Shown piece by piece: positions 1-14,500 of a stretch of DNA of 64,000 nt. Source of the DNA: Scylla paramamosain (taxonomy: Eukaryota; Arthropoda; Malacostraca; Decapoda; Portunidae); NCBI RefSeq assembly GCF_035594125.1, contig NC_087198.1, positions 1,795,279 to 1,859,278 of the forward strand. The letters run 5' to 3'. Positions within the stretch are counted from its first letter, which is position 1, and every line of letters begins with the position of its first letter. The notes under the pieces were generated by a model. The model made no database searches, had not been told where the DNA came from, and worked only from the letters and a program-made list of their open reading frames with translations. The translations under genes and the position numbers were made by a program.

Positions 1-100
1 CCAATTTTTGACCACTGCTTTGACCCTTTTAAGGGACTGGCATTTCAGTGGGCATTTTTTTTTTATTAGATTTTTGTTGCCCTTGGCCAGTATCCTTCCT

Positions 101-138
<38 letters not shown>
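1..138 (+). mobile_element. 3' end of a jockey/CR1-like LINE with poly(A) tail (cut by window edge)
   Basis: Bases 1-104 match, with a few differences, the reverse complement of the 3' end of the LINE at 57.4-60.4 kb, covering its 3' UTR. A run of about 34 A follows (105-138), then satellite resumes. It shares variants with the copy at 38,339-38,604 (TTAAGGGACTGG, GGCCAGTATCC) that the 57-kb copy lacks, so these two fragments come from the same or a close source. The downstream satellite phase differs from that at 38.6 kb. The 5' end lies outside the window, so length and target duplication cannot be judged. Confidence 0.85.
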
Positions 139-140
<2 letters not shown>

Positions 141-427
141 AACACGTTAAAACTGATACAAACCAACCAATATCAAGAAGCAGAAAAACATTACCAAAAA
201 TGTATATTTTGAGTGTTTTTGAGCTTGTTACCTACAAAAAAACGGGAAAATGGATACAAAGCACTCTATATTTGGAAACAAAGGGACATTGCGAGAAAAG
301 TGTATAATAAATGTTTTATAGTTCAAAAAAAACCACAAGGCAAAAAACGCAAAAACTCGTGTATAAGCTGAAACTCATGAATAACACTCTTAATTGAGAA
401 ACAGAGCAACTTTACTAAATACGTGTC
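139..427 (-). repeat. Satellite run, minus orientation
   Basis: Begins directly after the LINE poly(A) and ends at a J1 junction (…GTGTC/AAAAACACTAAAAGG). It resembles 7,660-7,970, which ends at the same junction type. Confidence 0.8.
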
Positions 428-1335
428 AAAAACACTAAAAGGCAAGTTCTTCGTAAAAGTTGGTTTTATTCCCACGTAATGTGATTCCCCTGCTTTTTAG
501 TGCTGTATTGCCTAACACGCTTAAAAACACTCAAAGACAATTTCCTGGTAATGTCATTTTTTTCCCTCATAAGGCTAGTTTCGCATGGAATTTGGGGTTT
601 TGGAAACTAAGAATGTAAAAAAAAAACACTTAAAATACACGCATTTAGTAAGGTTGTTCTGTTTCTTGATTACGAGTGTTATTCATGAGTTTCAGTATTT
701 TGGTATTTTAGAAACTTCTCCATATAGTCGAGTTTTTGCGTTTTTTGCCTTGTGATTCTGGTGAAACTACAAAACACTCATTATACAAGTTTCTCGTTAT
801 GTCCTTTTCTTTCCTTATATAGAGTGCTTTGCATATATTTTCGCGTTTTTTTTATGTAACAAGCTCAAGAAAACACAAAATATATTTTTTGGTAATGTTA
901 TTCTATTTCTTCATATTGGTTGGTTTACATCTGTTTTAGCGTTTTTCTACGTAAATCTTTTAAAAGACACGTTTCCAGTAGTTTTGTTTTGGATTTCCAC
1001 ATAGAGTGACTTTCATATTATTTATGGTTTTGGTGCCTAACATGCTGTTTGGTGCCTTTTACCTCCCAATATAGAGTGCTTCCCATCCATTTCCGTGTTT
1101 TTTGTAGGTAACAATTTCAAAAACACTCAAAATATACATTTTTGGTAATGTTATTCTATTTCTTCATTTTGGTTGGTTTGCATCCGTTTTAGCGTTTTCT
1201 ACGTAAAACACCAAAAAGACACGTTTTCAGTAATTTTGTTTTGGATTCCCATATAAATTGACTTCCTTGGGTTTTATTGTGTTGGTTCCTAACATGCTGA
1301 AAAACCCTCATAAGACAGTTTTCTGGCAAAGACGT

Positions 1336-1390
1336 TTAATTTCCCCATGCTTTAATTTCCCCCATGCTTTAATTTCCCCCATGCTTTGCA
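1336..1390 (+). repeat. Local tandem triplication inside a monomer
   Basis: A ~17-bp segment (TTTAATTTCCCCATGC, with one extra C in later copies) is present about three times, where other monomers have it once. Confidence 0.8.
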
Positions 1391-4300
1391 TGCAATTTAG
1401 GTAGGAGTTTGATACTTAACAGTCCAAAAAAAAAGCTAAATGTAACTTTTTTGATAATGTTCTTATTTTATATAATTTCCTGAACTTTGCCCGAGTTTTG
1501 GCACCTCCTTACCTGTGAAGATGAATAAGAATGAAAAAAAAATATCGTATTTTTTTATTTATTTATTTATTTTTTTTCTCAATAAAGAGTGTAATTTGTG
1601 GCTTTTAGCTTTTTCGTACTTAATGAACTTAAAAACACTCATAATATACCTTTCTCGTAATGAACTTTTGTTACCCAAAAATAGAGTTCCTTGCATGTAT
1701 TTAAGCGTTTTTATTGGTAATATGATCAAAAACACTCAAAAGACATGTTTTTGGTAATGTTATTCTGTTTCACCATCAAGTGTATTTTGCATGCATTTTA
1801 GTGTTTTGGTATATAAGGAGCTTAAATACACTTAAAGGCAAGTTCTTGTTAAAAATTGGTTTTATTTCAATGTAATGTGATTGCCCTGCTTTTTAGTGCT
1901 TTATTGCCTAACACGCTCAAAAACACTCAAAAGACATTTTTCTAGTAATGTTATTTTTTTCCCACATAAAGCTGGTTTCGCATGCAATTTAGGGTTTTGG
2001 TAACTAAGGATGTGAAAAGCACTCAAAATACACGCATTTAGTAAGATTGTTCTGTTTCTCAATTAAAAGTGTTGTTCCAGAGTTTCAGCATTTTGGAATG
2101 TAAGAAACTTCTCTATATACACGAGTTTTTGCGTTTTTTGCCTTGTAGTTCTTGTAAAATTATAAAACACACATTATACACGTTTCTCGTAATGTCCTTT
2201 TGCTTCCCAATATAGAGAGCTTTCCATCTATTTTCACGTTTTTTGTAGGTAACAATTTCAAAAACACTCAAAATATACCTTTTTGGTAATGTTATTTTAT
2301 TCCTTCATATTGGTTGGTTTGCATCCGTTTTAGCGTTTTTCTACGTAAAACACCGAAAAGACACGTTTTTCGTAATATTGTTTTGGATTCCCATATAGAT
2401 TGTCTTCCATTTTATTTATCATGTTGGTTCCTAAGATGCTGTAAAACACTCATAAGACCGTTTTCTGACAAAAACGTTTAATCTCCCCATATAGGTGGCT
2501 TTGCATGCATTTTAGGGGTTTGGTACATAATAGTCCGAAAAAAAAGCTAAATTTATTTTTTTTGATAATGTTCTTATTTTACATAATTTCCTGAATTTTG
2601 CCGGAATTTTGGTATCTCGGTACCAGTGAATATGAATAAGAAAGAAAAAAAATATCGTATTTTTTTTATTTATTTATTGTTTCTCAATAAAGAGTGTTAT
2701 TTGTGGCTTTTAGCTTTTTGGTAATTAATGAAGTAAAAAACACTCATAATACACGTTTCTCGTAATCTCCTTTCGTTTCCCAAAAATAGTATTCTTTGCA
2801 TGTATTTAAACGTTTTCATTGGTAACATAATCAATTATACTCAAAATATATGTTTTTGGTAATATTATTCTGTTTCACCATAAAGAGTGTTTTGCAGACG
2901 TTTTAATGTTTTGGTTATAAGGAGCTCAAAAACACTTAAAGGCAAGTTCTTCGTAAATATTCGTTTTCCTCCAATGTAATGTGATTGCCCTCCTTTTTAG
3001 TGCTTTATTGCCTATCACGCTCAAAAACATTTAAAAGACATTTTTCTGGTAAAGTATTTTTTTTTTCCCACAAATCTATTTTCCCATGCAATTTGGGGTT
3101 TTGGTAACTTAGAATGTGAAAAGCACTCAAAATACACGCATTTATTAAGGTTGATCTGTTTCTCAATTAGGAATGTTATTCATGAGTTTTAGCATTTTTG
3201 TATCTAGGAAACCTCTCCATATACACGAGATTTTGCGTTTTTTGCCTAGTGGTTCTTTTGAACTATAAATCAATCATTATTCACTTTTCTTGCAATGTCC
3301 TTTTGTTTACCAATATAGAGTGCTTTGCATCAATTTTTGCGTTTTTTGTAGGTAATAAGCTCAAAAACACTAAAAATATACCTTTTTAGTAACGTTTTTC
3401 TATTCCTTGATATTGGTTGCTTTCCATCCGTTTTAGCGTTTTTCTACGTAAAACACTGAGAAGACACGTTTTCAGTAACTTTGGATTCCCATATAGAGGT
3501 GAGTTCCTTATTATTTATCGTTTTAGTGCTTAACATGCTAAAAAACACTAAAAACACAGATTTCTGGTAAGATCGTTAAATTTCTTCATATAGGAGGCTT
3601 TGCATGCACTTTAGGGTTTGGTACATAACAGTTTGAAAAAAAAAAACCTGAAATCTTTTTTGATAATATTCTTTTATCATATGAATGCCCTGAATTTTCC
3701 CAGAATATTGGCATCTCGGTACTATGAAGATGAATAACGAAAAAAAAAAAAAATTCCTATTTTATATATTTTTTATTTTTTTTATTTTCTAAATAAAGAA
3801 AGTTATTTGTGGGTTTTAGCTTTTTGGTACTGAAGGGACTTAAAAAACACTTATAATACACGTTTCTCGTAAAGTCCTTTTGTTTCCCAAACATAATGTT
3901 CTTTGCAGGTATTTAAACGTTTTTATAGATAACATGATCAAAAAACGCTCAAAATATATGTTTTTGGTATTGTTATTCTGTTTCTCCATAAAGTTTGTTT
4001 TGCATGCGTTTTAGCGGTTTGTTATATAAAGAGTTCAAAAATACTTAAAGGCAAGTTTTTTGGTATAAATTGGTGTTATTCCAATGTAATATGATTGCCG
4101 TGCTTTTTAGTGCTTTATTGCCTATCACGCTCAAAAACACTTAAAAGAAACTTTTCTGGTAATGTCATTTTTTTCCTCACATAAAGGTGGTTTCGCATGC
4201 AATTTGGGGTTTTGATAACTAAGAATGTGAAAAGCTCGCAAAATACACGCATTTAGTAAGGTTGTTCTGTTTCTCAATTAAGAGTGTTATTCATGAGTTT

Positions 4301-4611
4301 TCAGCATTTTCGTATCTAGGAACATTCTCCATATACACGAGTTTTTGTGTTTTTAGCCTTTTGGTTCGTTTGAACTATAAAAAACTCATTATACACTTTT
4401 CTTGCAAAGTCCTTTTCTTTTCTTATATAGAGTGCTTTGCATCAATTTTCCCTTTTTTGTAGGTAACATGCTCAAAAACACTCAAAATATACCTTTTTGG
4501 TAATGTTTTTCTATTTCTTGATATTGGTTGGTTTGCATCCGTTTCAGCGTTTTTCTACGTAAAACACTGAAAAGAGACGTTTTCAGCAATTTTGTTTTGG
4601 ATTCTCATATA

Positions 4612-4645
4612 GAGTGAGTTCCTTATAATAATAAGGAACTCACTC
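4612..4645. repeat. Foldback scar: 15-bp perfect inverted repeat, 4-nt loop
   Basis: GAGTGAGTTCCTTAT, loop AATA, then ATAAGGAACTCACTC. In sister monomers GAGTGAGTTCCTTAT is followed directly by TATTTATCGTTTTGG. The right half of the hairpin therefore replaced about 8 bp of normal sequence and copies the flanking sequence in reverse. Confidence 0.85.
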
Positions 4646-7494
4646 GTTTTGGTGCCTAACATGCTGAAAAACACTCAAAAAAACAGATTTCTGGTAAGGT
4701 CGTTTATTTTCCTCATATAGGAGTCCTTGGATGCACTTTAGGGTTTGGTATATAACAGTCCGAAAAAAAAGCTAAAATTAACTTTTTTTATAATTTTCTT
4801 TTATCATATAATAGCCCTGAAATTTCCCAGAAATTTGGAATATCAGTACCTGTGAAGATGAATAACAAAAAAAAAAATCCTATTTTTTTTTTATTTTCTT
4901 ACTTTTTTTTTAAATAAAGTGTTATTTGTGGGTTTTAACTTTTTGGTACTTAAGGAACTTAAAAACACTTATAATACACATTTCTCGTAATGTCATTTCG
5001 TTTCGCAAACATAAGGTTCTTTGCATGTATTTAAGCATTTTTATAGATAACATGATCTAAACAATCAAAATATATGTTTTTGGTAATTTTATTTTGTTTC
5101 TCTATAAAAGGTGTTTTGCATGCGTTTTAGCGTTTTGGTATGTAATGAGCTCAAAAACACTTGAAGGGAAGTTCTTGGTGAAAGTTGTTTTTATTCCCAT
5201 GTAATGTTATTACCCTGCTTTTTAGTGCTTTATTGCCTAACACGCTCAAAAGCACTCAAAAAACACTTTTCTTGTAATATCTTTTTTTTTCTTACATAAA
5301 GCTAGTTTTGCATGAAATATGGGGTTTTGGTAACTAAGAATGTGAAAAAAAAACTCAAAACACAGGCATAGTGTAAGGTTGTTCTATTTCTTAATTAAAA
5401 ATATTATTCATGAGTTCCAGCATTTTGGTATGTAAGAAACTTTTTTAATACACACTTTTGGTAAGGTATTTCTGTTTCAAAATTAAAAGTGTTGTTCATG
5501 AGTTTCAGCTTTTTGGTATGTAAGAAACTTCTTTATTTTACACGAGTTTTTGAGTTTTTTTCCTTCTGCTTCTAGTCAAACTATAAAACACTCATACACG
5601 TTTCTCGTAATGTCCTTTTATTTGCCAATATAAAGTGCTTTCCATCCATTTTTTTCTTTTTATGTAGGTAACAAGCTCAAAAACACATCAAAATATATCT
5701 TTTTGGTAATATTATTCTATTTCTTCATATTGGTTGGTTTACATCCATTTTAGCGTTTTTCTACGTAAATCACTGAAAAGACACATTTTCAGTAATATTG
5801 TTGATATTGCTGAAAAACACTCAAAAGACAGGTTTCTGGTAAAGTCGTGTAATTTCCCCATATAGGTGGATTTGCATACACTTCAGGGTTTGTACATAAC
5901 TCCGGAAAAAAAACAAAATTTTTTTTTTTTTTTTTTTTACAAAATTTCCATGAATTTTGCCAGAATTTTGGTTTCTCGGTAACTATGAAGATGAATAACA
6001 AAAAAAATTATCTCTATAAAGAGTGTTATTTGTGGGTTTTAGCTTTTTGGTACTTAAGTAACTTAAAAACACTCATAATACACGATTTTCGTAATGTCCT
6101 TTTGTTATACAAACATAGGGTTCTTTACATGTATTTACGCGTTTTTATAGGTTACATGATCAAAAACACTCAAAATACATGTTTTTCGTAATGTTATTCT
6201 CTTTCTCCATTAAGGGTGTTTTGCATGCGTTTTAGCGTTTTGGTATGTACGAGTAAGGAGTTAAAAAACACTTAAAGGCAAGTTCTTCGTAAAAGTTGGT
6301 TTTATTCCCATGTAATGTGATTGTTGTGCTTTTTAGTGCTTTGTTGCATATCACGCTCAAAAACACTAAAAAGACACTTTTTTGGTAGTGATTTTTTTTT
6401 TTCCCCATATGAAGGTAGTTTCGCATGTAATTTGGCATTTTCGTAACTAAGAATGTGAAAAACACTCAAAATACACAATTTGGTAAGGTAGTTCTGTTTT
6501 TCGATTAAAAGTGTTATTCATGCATTTCATCTTTTTTTTTCTATGTAAGAAATTTTTCTATATATACGAGGTTTTGCGTTTATTGCCTTGTGGTTCTTTT
6601 AAAACTATAAAACACTCATTATACACTTTTCTCATAATGTCCTTTTGTTTCCTAATATTGAGTGCTTTACATCCATTTTTGCATTTTTTTGTAGGTAACA
6701 AGCTCAAAAACACTCAAAATATATCTTTTTGGTAATATTATTCTATTTCTTCATATAGGTTGGTTTGCATCGGCTTTAACGTTTTTCTACGTAAAACACT
6801 GAAAAGACACGTTTTCAGTAATTTTCTTTTGGATTCACATATTGACAAACTTCCATATTATTTATCGTATTGGTGCTTAACATGCTGAAAAACACTGAAA
6901 AGACAGGTTTCTGGTAAAGTCGTTTAACTTCTTTATATAGGTGGCTTTGCAAGCACTTTAGGGTTAGGTACATAACAATCCGAAAAAAAAGCTAAAATTA
7001 ACTTTTTTGTTAATGTTCTTTTTTCCAAATAAATTCCCTGAATTCTGGCAGAATTTTGCCATCTCGGTACCTATAAAGATAAATAAGAAAAAAAAAATCC
7101 TATTTTTTAATTTTTTGTTTATTATTTTTTTTTTTCTAAATAAAGAGTGTTATTTGTGGGTTTTAGCTTTTAGGTATTGAAGGAACTTAAAAAACACTCA
7201 TAATACACGTTTCTCGTAATGTCCTTTCGTTTCCGAAACATAAGGTTCTTTGCATGTATTTAAGTGTTTTTATAGATAATATGATCAAAAACACTCAAAA
7301 TACATGTATTTGGTAATATTATTCTGTTTCTCCATAAAATGTATTTTGCAGGCGTTTTAGCGTTTTGGTATGTAAGGAGCTCAAAAACACTTAAAGGCAA
7401 GTTCTTGGTAAAATTTGGTTTTATTCCCATGTAATGTGATTGCCCTTCCTTTTAGTGCTTTATTGCGTAACACGTTCAAAAACACTCAAAAGAC

Positions 7495-7970
7495 ATGCAA
7501 GTCCTCGCATATGGGGAAATAAGAGACCTTACCAGAAATCTGTCTTTTGAGTGTTTTTCAGCATGTTAGCCAGCAAAACGATAAATAATAAGGAACTCTC
7601 TCTATGTGGGAATCCAAAAGAAAATTACTGAAAACTTGTCTTCTCAGTGTTTTACGTAGAAAGACGCTAAAACTGATGCAAACCAACCAATATCAAGAAG
7701 CAGAAAAATATTACCAAAAATATATATTTTGAGTGTTTTTGAGCTTGTTACATACAAAAAAACACAAAATTGATACAAAACAGTCTATATTGGGAAACAA
7801 AGGGACATTGCGAGAAAAGTGTATAATGAATGTTTTATAGTTCAAAAAAACCACAAGCCAAAAAACGCAAAAACTCGTGTATATGGAAAAGCTTCCTAGA
7901 TACTTAAATGCTGAAACTCATGAATAACACTTTTAATTGAGAAACAGAACAACCTTACTAAATGCGTGTC
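7495..7970 (-). repeat. Satellite run, minus orientation, between J2 and J1
   Basis: Starts at a J2 junction (CAAAAGACATGCAAGTCC) and ends at J1 (GCGTGTC/GAAAACACTAAAAGG). It mirrors 35,731-36,215. Confidence 0.8.
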
Positions 7971-8501
7971 GAAAACACTAAAAGGCAAGTTTTTCGTAAA
8001 AGTTGGTTTTATTCCCATGTAATGTGATTGCTCTGCTTTTTAGTGCTTTATTGCCTAACATGCTCAAAAACACTCAAAGACACATTTCTGGTAATGTCAT
8101 TTTTTTCTCACATAAAGTTAGTTTCGCATGCAATTTGGGGTTGTGGTAACTAAGAATGTAAAAAAAAAAAAACACTCTAAATACACGCATTTAGTAAGGT
8201 TGTTCTGTTTGTTGATTAAGAGTGCTATTCATGAGTTTCAGCATTTTGGTATCTTAGAAACTTCTCCACACAAACGAGTTTTTGCGTTGTTTGCCTTGTG
8301 ATTCTGGTGAAACTATAAAACACTCATTATATATGTTTTTCGTTATGTCCATTTTTTTTTCCTAATATACAGTGCTTTGCATCCATTTTTGCGTTTTTTT
8401 TTTATGTAACAAGCTCAAAAACACACAAAATATACTTTTCTGGTAATATTATTCTATTTTTTCATACTCGTTGGTTTGCATCCGTTTTAGCGTTTTTCTA
8501 C
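7971..8501 (+). repeat. Satellite run, plus orientation, between J1 and J3
   Basis: Ends at a J3 junction (GCGTTTTTCTACGAGGAAAT). It mirrors 35,201-35,730. Confidence 0.8.
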
Positions 8502-11500
8502 GAGGAAATTAAACGACTTTACAAGAAAACTGTCTTTTGAGTGTTTTTCAGCATGTTAAGCACCAAAACGATAAATAATATGGAAGTCACTCTATATGGG
8601 AATCCAAAACAAAATTACTGAAAACGTGTCTTTTCAGTGTTTTACGTAAAAAACGTTAAAACTGATGCAAACAGACCAATATAAAGAAATAGAATAACAT
8701 TACCAAAAAGATATATTTTAAGCATTTTGAGCTTGTAACCAACAAAAAAAAAAAAAAAAACGCGAAAATAGATGGAAAGCACTCTATATTGGGAAACAAA
8801 AAGACATTACGAGAAACGTGTATAATGAGTATTTTATAGTTTCACAAGAACCACAAAGCAAAAAACGCAAAAACTAGTGTATATGGAGAAGTTTTTTAGA
8901 TACCAAAATGCTGAAACTCCTGAATAACACTCTTAATTAAGAAACAGAATAACATTACTAAATGCGTGTATTTTGAGTGTTTTTCACATTCTTTGTTATA
9001 CTACATTTACTCGTGTTGTCTGACATATATTAAATAAGTCCAAATTGTTGATTTTTTTTGTTGAATTTTTTTGTGAGTTTTAATAATTCTCAGTTCGTTG
9101 AGGCGTTCTTTATAATTGTTTAACCTATTTTCTCCTGCTCTGATTTTATCCTACTATTGTGCTAATTGCTTTTCCTTTCTTCTTTCTACGGTCAAGGTGG
9201 GTGGGGGTTGTCATCTGGCAACTTATAGCGCTTGCGCTCGTCCCACTCTGCCTTCTCCGTTATGTTTAATAATAATAATAAAAAACAAGCTTTATGTGGG
9301 AAAAAAAAATGATATAACCAGAAAAGTGTCTTTTGAGGGTTTTTGAGAGAGTTAGGCAATAAAGCACTAAAAAGGAGAGCAATCACATTACAACGGAATA
9401 AAACCAACTTTTACCAAGAACTTGCCTTTAAGTGTTTTTTAACTCCTTATATACCAAAACGCTAAAACACATGCAAAACACCCTTTATGGAGAAACAGAT
9501 TAACATTACCAAAAACATATTTTGAGAGTTTTTGATCATGTTACCTCTAAAAACACTTAAATACATGCTAAGAACCCCCATGTCTGGGAAACGAAAGGAC
9601 ATTACGAAAAACGTGTATTATGGGTGTTTTTAAGTTCCATAAGTACCAAAAAGCTAAAACCTCTTTATAAAGAAAAAAAAATAAAGAAATAAAAAAAATA
9701 GGATTTTTTTTTGTTATTCTTCTTCATAGGTACTGAGATGCCAAAATTCTGGCAAAATTCAGGGAAACTATGTGTAAAAAGAACATTATCAAAAATGTTA
9801 ATTTTAGCTTTTTTTTCGGACTGTTATGTACCAAACCATGAAGTGCATGCAAACCCAATTATATGGAGAAATCAGACGATTTTACGAGAAACCGGTGTTT
9901 CTAGTGTTTTTGAGCATGTTAGTCATCAAAACATCCAAAACAATCCAAAACAAAATTACTTTAAACGTGTCTTTTTCGTGTTTTACGTAGAAAAAACGCT
10001 AAAACGGATGCAAGCCAACCAATATAAAGAAATTGAATAAGATTACCAAAAAGGTATATTTTGAGTTTTTTTTTTTAGCTTTTTACTTCCAAAAAAACGC
10101 GAAAATGGATGGAAAGCTCTCTCTATTGGTTAACTAAAGGACATTACGAGAAACGTGTATAATGAGTGTTTTATAGATTCTGAAGAATCACAAGACAAAA
10201 AACGCAAAAACTCGTATATATGAAAAAGTTTCTTAGATATCAAAACGGTGAAACTCCTGAATAACACTATCAATTGAGAAACAGAACAGCCTTACCAAAT
10301 GCGTGTATTTTGAGTGTTTTTCACATTCTTAGTTACCAAAACCCCAAAGTTTATGTGAAAGTAGCGTTATGTGGGAAAAAAAAATGACATTACCAGAAAA
10401 GTGTCTTTTAAGTGTTTTTTTTTTTTTTTAGCATGATAGGCAATAAAGCACTAAAAAGCAGGGCAATCATATTACATGGGAATAAAATCAACTTTTACCA
10501 AGTGTTTTTTCTAAGTGTTTTTGAGCTCCTTATATACCAAAACGCTAAAACGCATGTAAAACACCCTTTATTTAGAAACGGAATAACATTACCAAAAACA
10601 TGTATTTTGAGTGTTTTTGATCATGTTACCTATAAAAACGCTTAAATACATGCAAAGAATCTTATGTTTGGGAAACGAAAGGACATTTCGAGAAACGTGT
10701 ATTATGAGTGTTTTTAAGTTCTTTAAGTACCAAAAAGCTAAAACCCACAAATAACACTCTTTATAGAGAGAAAAAAAAAATAAATAAATAGAAAAATAGG
10801 ATTTTTTTTTATTCATCTTCATAGGTACCGAGATGCTAAAATTCTGCCAAAAATTCAGGGAAGTTGTGTGAAAAAAGAACATTATGAAAAAGAGTTAATT
10901 TTAGCTTTTTTTTTCGGACTGTTATGTACCAAACCCTAAAGTGCATGCAAAACCACCTATATGGGGAAATTAAACGACCTAACCAGAAACTTGTCTTTTG
11001 TGTTTTTTTTTTCAGCATGTTAGCCACCAAAACGATAAATGATATGGAAGTCACTAAATCTGGGAATCCATCACAAAATTACTGAAAAAGTGTCTTTTCA
11101 GTGTTTTACGTAGATAAACGCTAAATCGGATGCAAACCAACGAATATGGAGAAATAGAATAACATTACGAAAAAGGTATATTTTGAGTGTTTTTGAGCTT
11201 CTTACCTTCAAAAAACGCGAAAATGGATGGAAAGCACTCTATTTTGGGATACAAAAGGACATTACGAGAAACGTGTATAATGAGTGTTTTATAGTTTCAC
11301 AACAGCCACAAGGCAAAAATCGCAAAACTCGGTGTATATGGAGAAGTTTCTTAGATACCAAAATGCTGAAACTCAGAAATAACACTCTTAATTAAGAATA
11401 CAGAACAACCTTACCAAATGAATGTATTTTGAGTGCTTTTCACATTCTTAGTTACCAAAACCAAAAATTGCATGCAAAACTAGCTTTATGTGGGAAAAAA

Positions 11501-14500
11501 AATGACATTACCAAAAAAGTGTCTTTTGAGTGTTTTTGAGCGTGATAGGCACTAAAGCCTTAAAAAGGAGGGCAATCACGTTACATGGGAATAAAACCAA
11601 CTTTTACCAAGAACCTGCGTTTACGTGTTTTTGAGCTTCTTACATACCAAAACGCTAAAACGCTTGCAAAACACCCTTTATGGAGAAACAGAATAACATT
11701 ACCAGAAACATGTATTGTGAGTGTTTTTGATCATGTTACCTATAAGAATGCCTAAATACATGCAAAGAACCCTATGTTTGGAAAATGAAAGGACATTACG
11801 AAAATCGTGTATTATGAGTGTTTTTAAGTTCCTTAAGTACCAAGAAGCTAAAACCCACAAATAACTTTTTATTGAGAAAAAAAAAATTGTTATTCATCTT
11901 CATAGGTACCGAGATGCCAAAATTCTGCCAAAATTCATGGAAATTTTGTAAAAAAAAAAAATCATTGTAAAAGAAATAATTTTAGCTTTTTTCCGGAGTT
12001 ATGTACAAACTCTGAAGTGCATGCAAATCCACCTATATGGGGAAATTACACGACTTTACCAGAAAACTGTCTTTTGAGTGTTTTTCAGCAATCTGAACAA
12101 TACTACTTAAAACGTGTCTTTTCAGTGATTTACGTAGGAAAACGCTAAAACGGATGCAAACCAACCAATATGAAGAAAAAGAATAACATTACCAAAAAGA
12201 TATATTTTGTTGTGTTTTTGAGCTTGTTACCTACAAAAAATCCAAAAATGGATGGAAAGCACTTTATATTGGCAAAGAAGAGGACATTACGAGAAACGTG
12301 TATGAGTGTTTTATAGTTTGAAAAGAACCACAAGGTAAAATACTCAAAAACTCGTGTACATAAAGAAGTTTCTTACATACCAAAAAGCTGAAACTCATCA
12401 ATAACATTTTTAATTTTGAAACTGAAATACCTTACTAAATGTGTGTATTAGAAAAGTTTCTTACATACCAAAATGCTGAAACTCATGAATAACACTTTTA
12501 ATTAGGAAATAGAACAACCTTACTAAACCCTGTGTTTTGAGTTTTTTTTTCACATTCTTAGTTACCAAAACCCCAAATTCCATGCAAAACTAGCTTTATG
12601 TGGGGAAAAAAAAATGATATTACCAGAAAAGTGTTTTTTGAGTGTTTTTGAGCGTGTTAGGCAATAAAGCACTAAAAAGCAGGGGAATCACATTACATAG
12701 GAATAATAACAACTTTTACCAAGAACTTGCCTTTAAGTGTTTTTGAGCTAATTACATACGAAAACGCTAAAACGCATGCAAAACACCTTTTATGGAGAAA
12801 GAGAATAAAATTACCAAAAACATATAGTTTGAGTGTTTTTGATCATGTTATCTATAAAAACACTTAAATACATGCAAAAAACCAGTTTAAGAAACGAAAG
12901 GACATTACGATAAATGTGTATTATCAGTGTTTTTAAGTTCCTTAAGTACCAAAAAGCTAAAACCCACAAATAACACTCTTTATTTAGAAAAAAAAGTAAT
13001 AAAATAAAAAAATAGGATTTTTTTTTTTTGTTATTAATCTTCATAGGTACCGAGATGCCAAATTTCTGGGAAAATTCAGGACTATTATATGTTAAAACAA
13101 AAATTATCAAAAAAGTAAATTTTAGTTTTTTTTCGGACTGTTATGTACCCACCCCTAATGTGCATCCAAAGACTCCTATATGAGGAAATTAAACGAGCTT
13201 ACCAGAAATCTGTTTTTTGAGTGTTTTTCAGCATGTTAGGCACCAAAACGATAAATAATAAGGAACTCACTCTATATGAGAATCCAAAACAAAAATACTG
13301 AAAAAGTGTTTTTCTTTCTTTTACGTAGAAAAACGCTAAAACGGATGCAAACCTACCAATATCAAGAAATAGAAAAACGTTACCAAAAATGTATATTTTG
13401 AGTGTTTTTGAGCTTCTTTTCTACAAAAAAACGCGAAAATTGATGCAAAGCACTCTATATTAAAAAAAACAAAAGGACTTTGCAAGAAAAGTGTATAATG
13501 AGTTTTTTATAGTTCAAAAGAACCAAAAGGCTAAAAACACAAAAAACTCGTGTATATGGAGAAGGTTCCTAGATACCAAAATGCTGAAACTCATGAATAA
13601 CACTCTTAATTGAGAAACAGAACAACCTTACTAAATGCGTGTATTTTGAGTGCTTTTCACATTCTTAGTTACCAAAACCCCGAATTGCAGGCAAAACCAC
13701 CTTTATGTGAGAAAAAAATGACATTACCAGAAAAGTGTCTTTTAAGTGTTTTTGAGCGTGATAGGCAATAAAGCAGGGCAATCATATTATATTAGAATAA
13801 CACCAATTTATACCAAAAACTTGCCTTTAAGTGTTTTTGATGTCCTTATATACCAAACCGCTAAAACCCATACAAAAACAAACTTTATGGAGAAACAGAA
13901 CAACATTACCAAAAACATGTATTTTGAGTGTTTTTGATATTGTTATCTATAAAAACACTTAATTACATGCAAAGAACATTATGTTTGGGAAACAAAAGGA
14001 TATTACGAGAAACGTGTATTATGAGTGTTTTTTTAAGTTCCTTAAGTACCAAAAAGCTAAAACCCATCAATAACAGTCTTTATTTAGAAAATAAAAAAAT
14101 AAAAATATAAAAAAAATAGGATTTTTTTTTTTGTTATTCATTTTCATAGCTATCAAGATGCCAAAACTCTGGGAAAATTCACGGCAATCATATGATAAAA
14201 GAGTATTATAAAAAAAAGTTAATTTCCGGTTTTTTTTTTATTGGACTGTTATATACCAAACCTTAAAGCGCATGCAAAGACTCCTATATGAGGAAATTAA
14301 ACGACCTTACCAGAAATATGTGTTTTGAGTGTTTTTTAGCATGTTAGGCACCAAAACGATAAATAATAAAGAACTCACTCTATATGGGAATCCAAAAAAA
14401 AGCTACTGAAAACGTGTCTTCTCAGTGTTTTACGTAGAAAAACTCTAAAACGGATGCAAAGCAACCAATATCAAGAAATAGAAAAAACGTTACTAAATAG

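Larger units (their letters stand above)
428..7494 (+). repeat. Satellite run, plus orientation, about six higher-order units
   Basis: Six unit boundaries are visible. Near 1,030-1,070 an internal deletion fuses two non-adjacent monomers (ATGCTGTTTGGTGCC); the same fusion occurs near 27,045 and, inverted, near 16,810. A local triplication of TTTAATTTCCCCATGC-like sequence lies at about 1,336-1,390. Confidence 0.85.
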
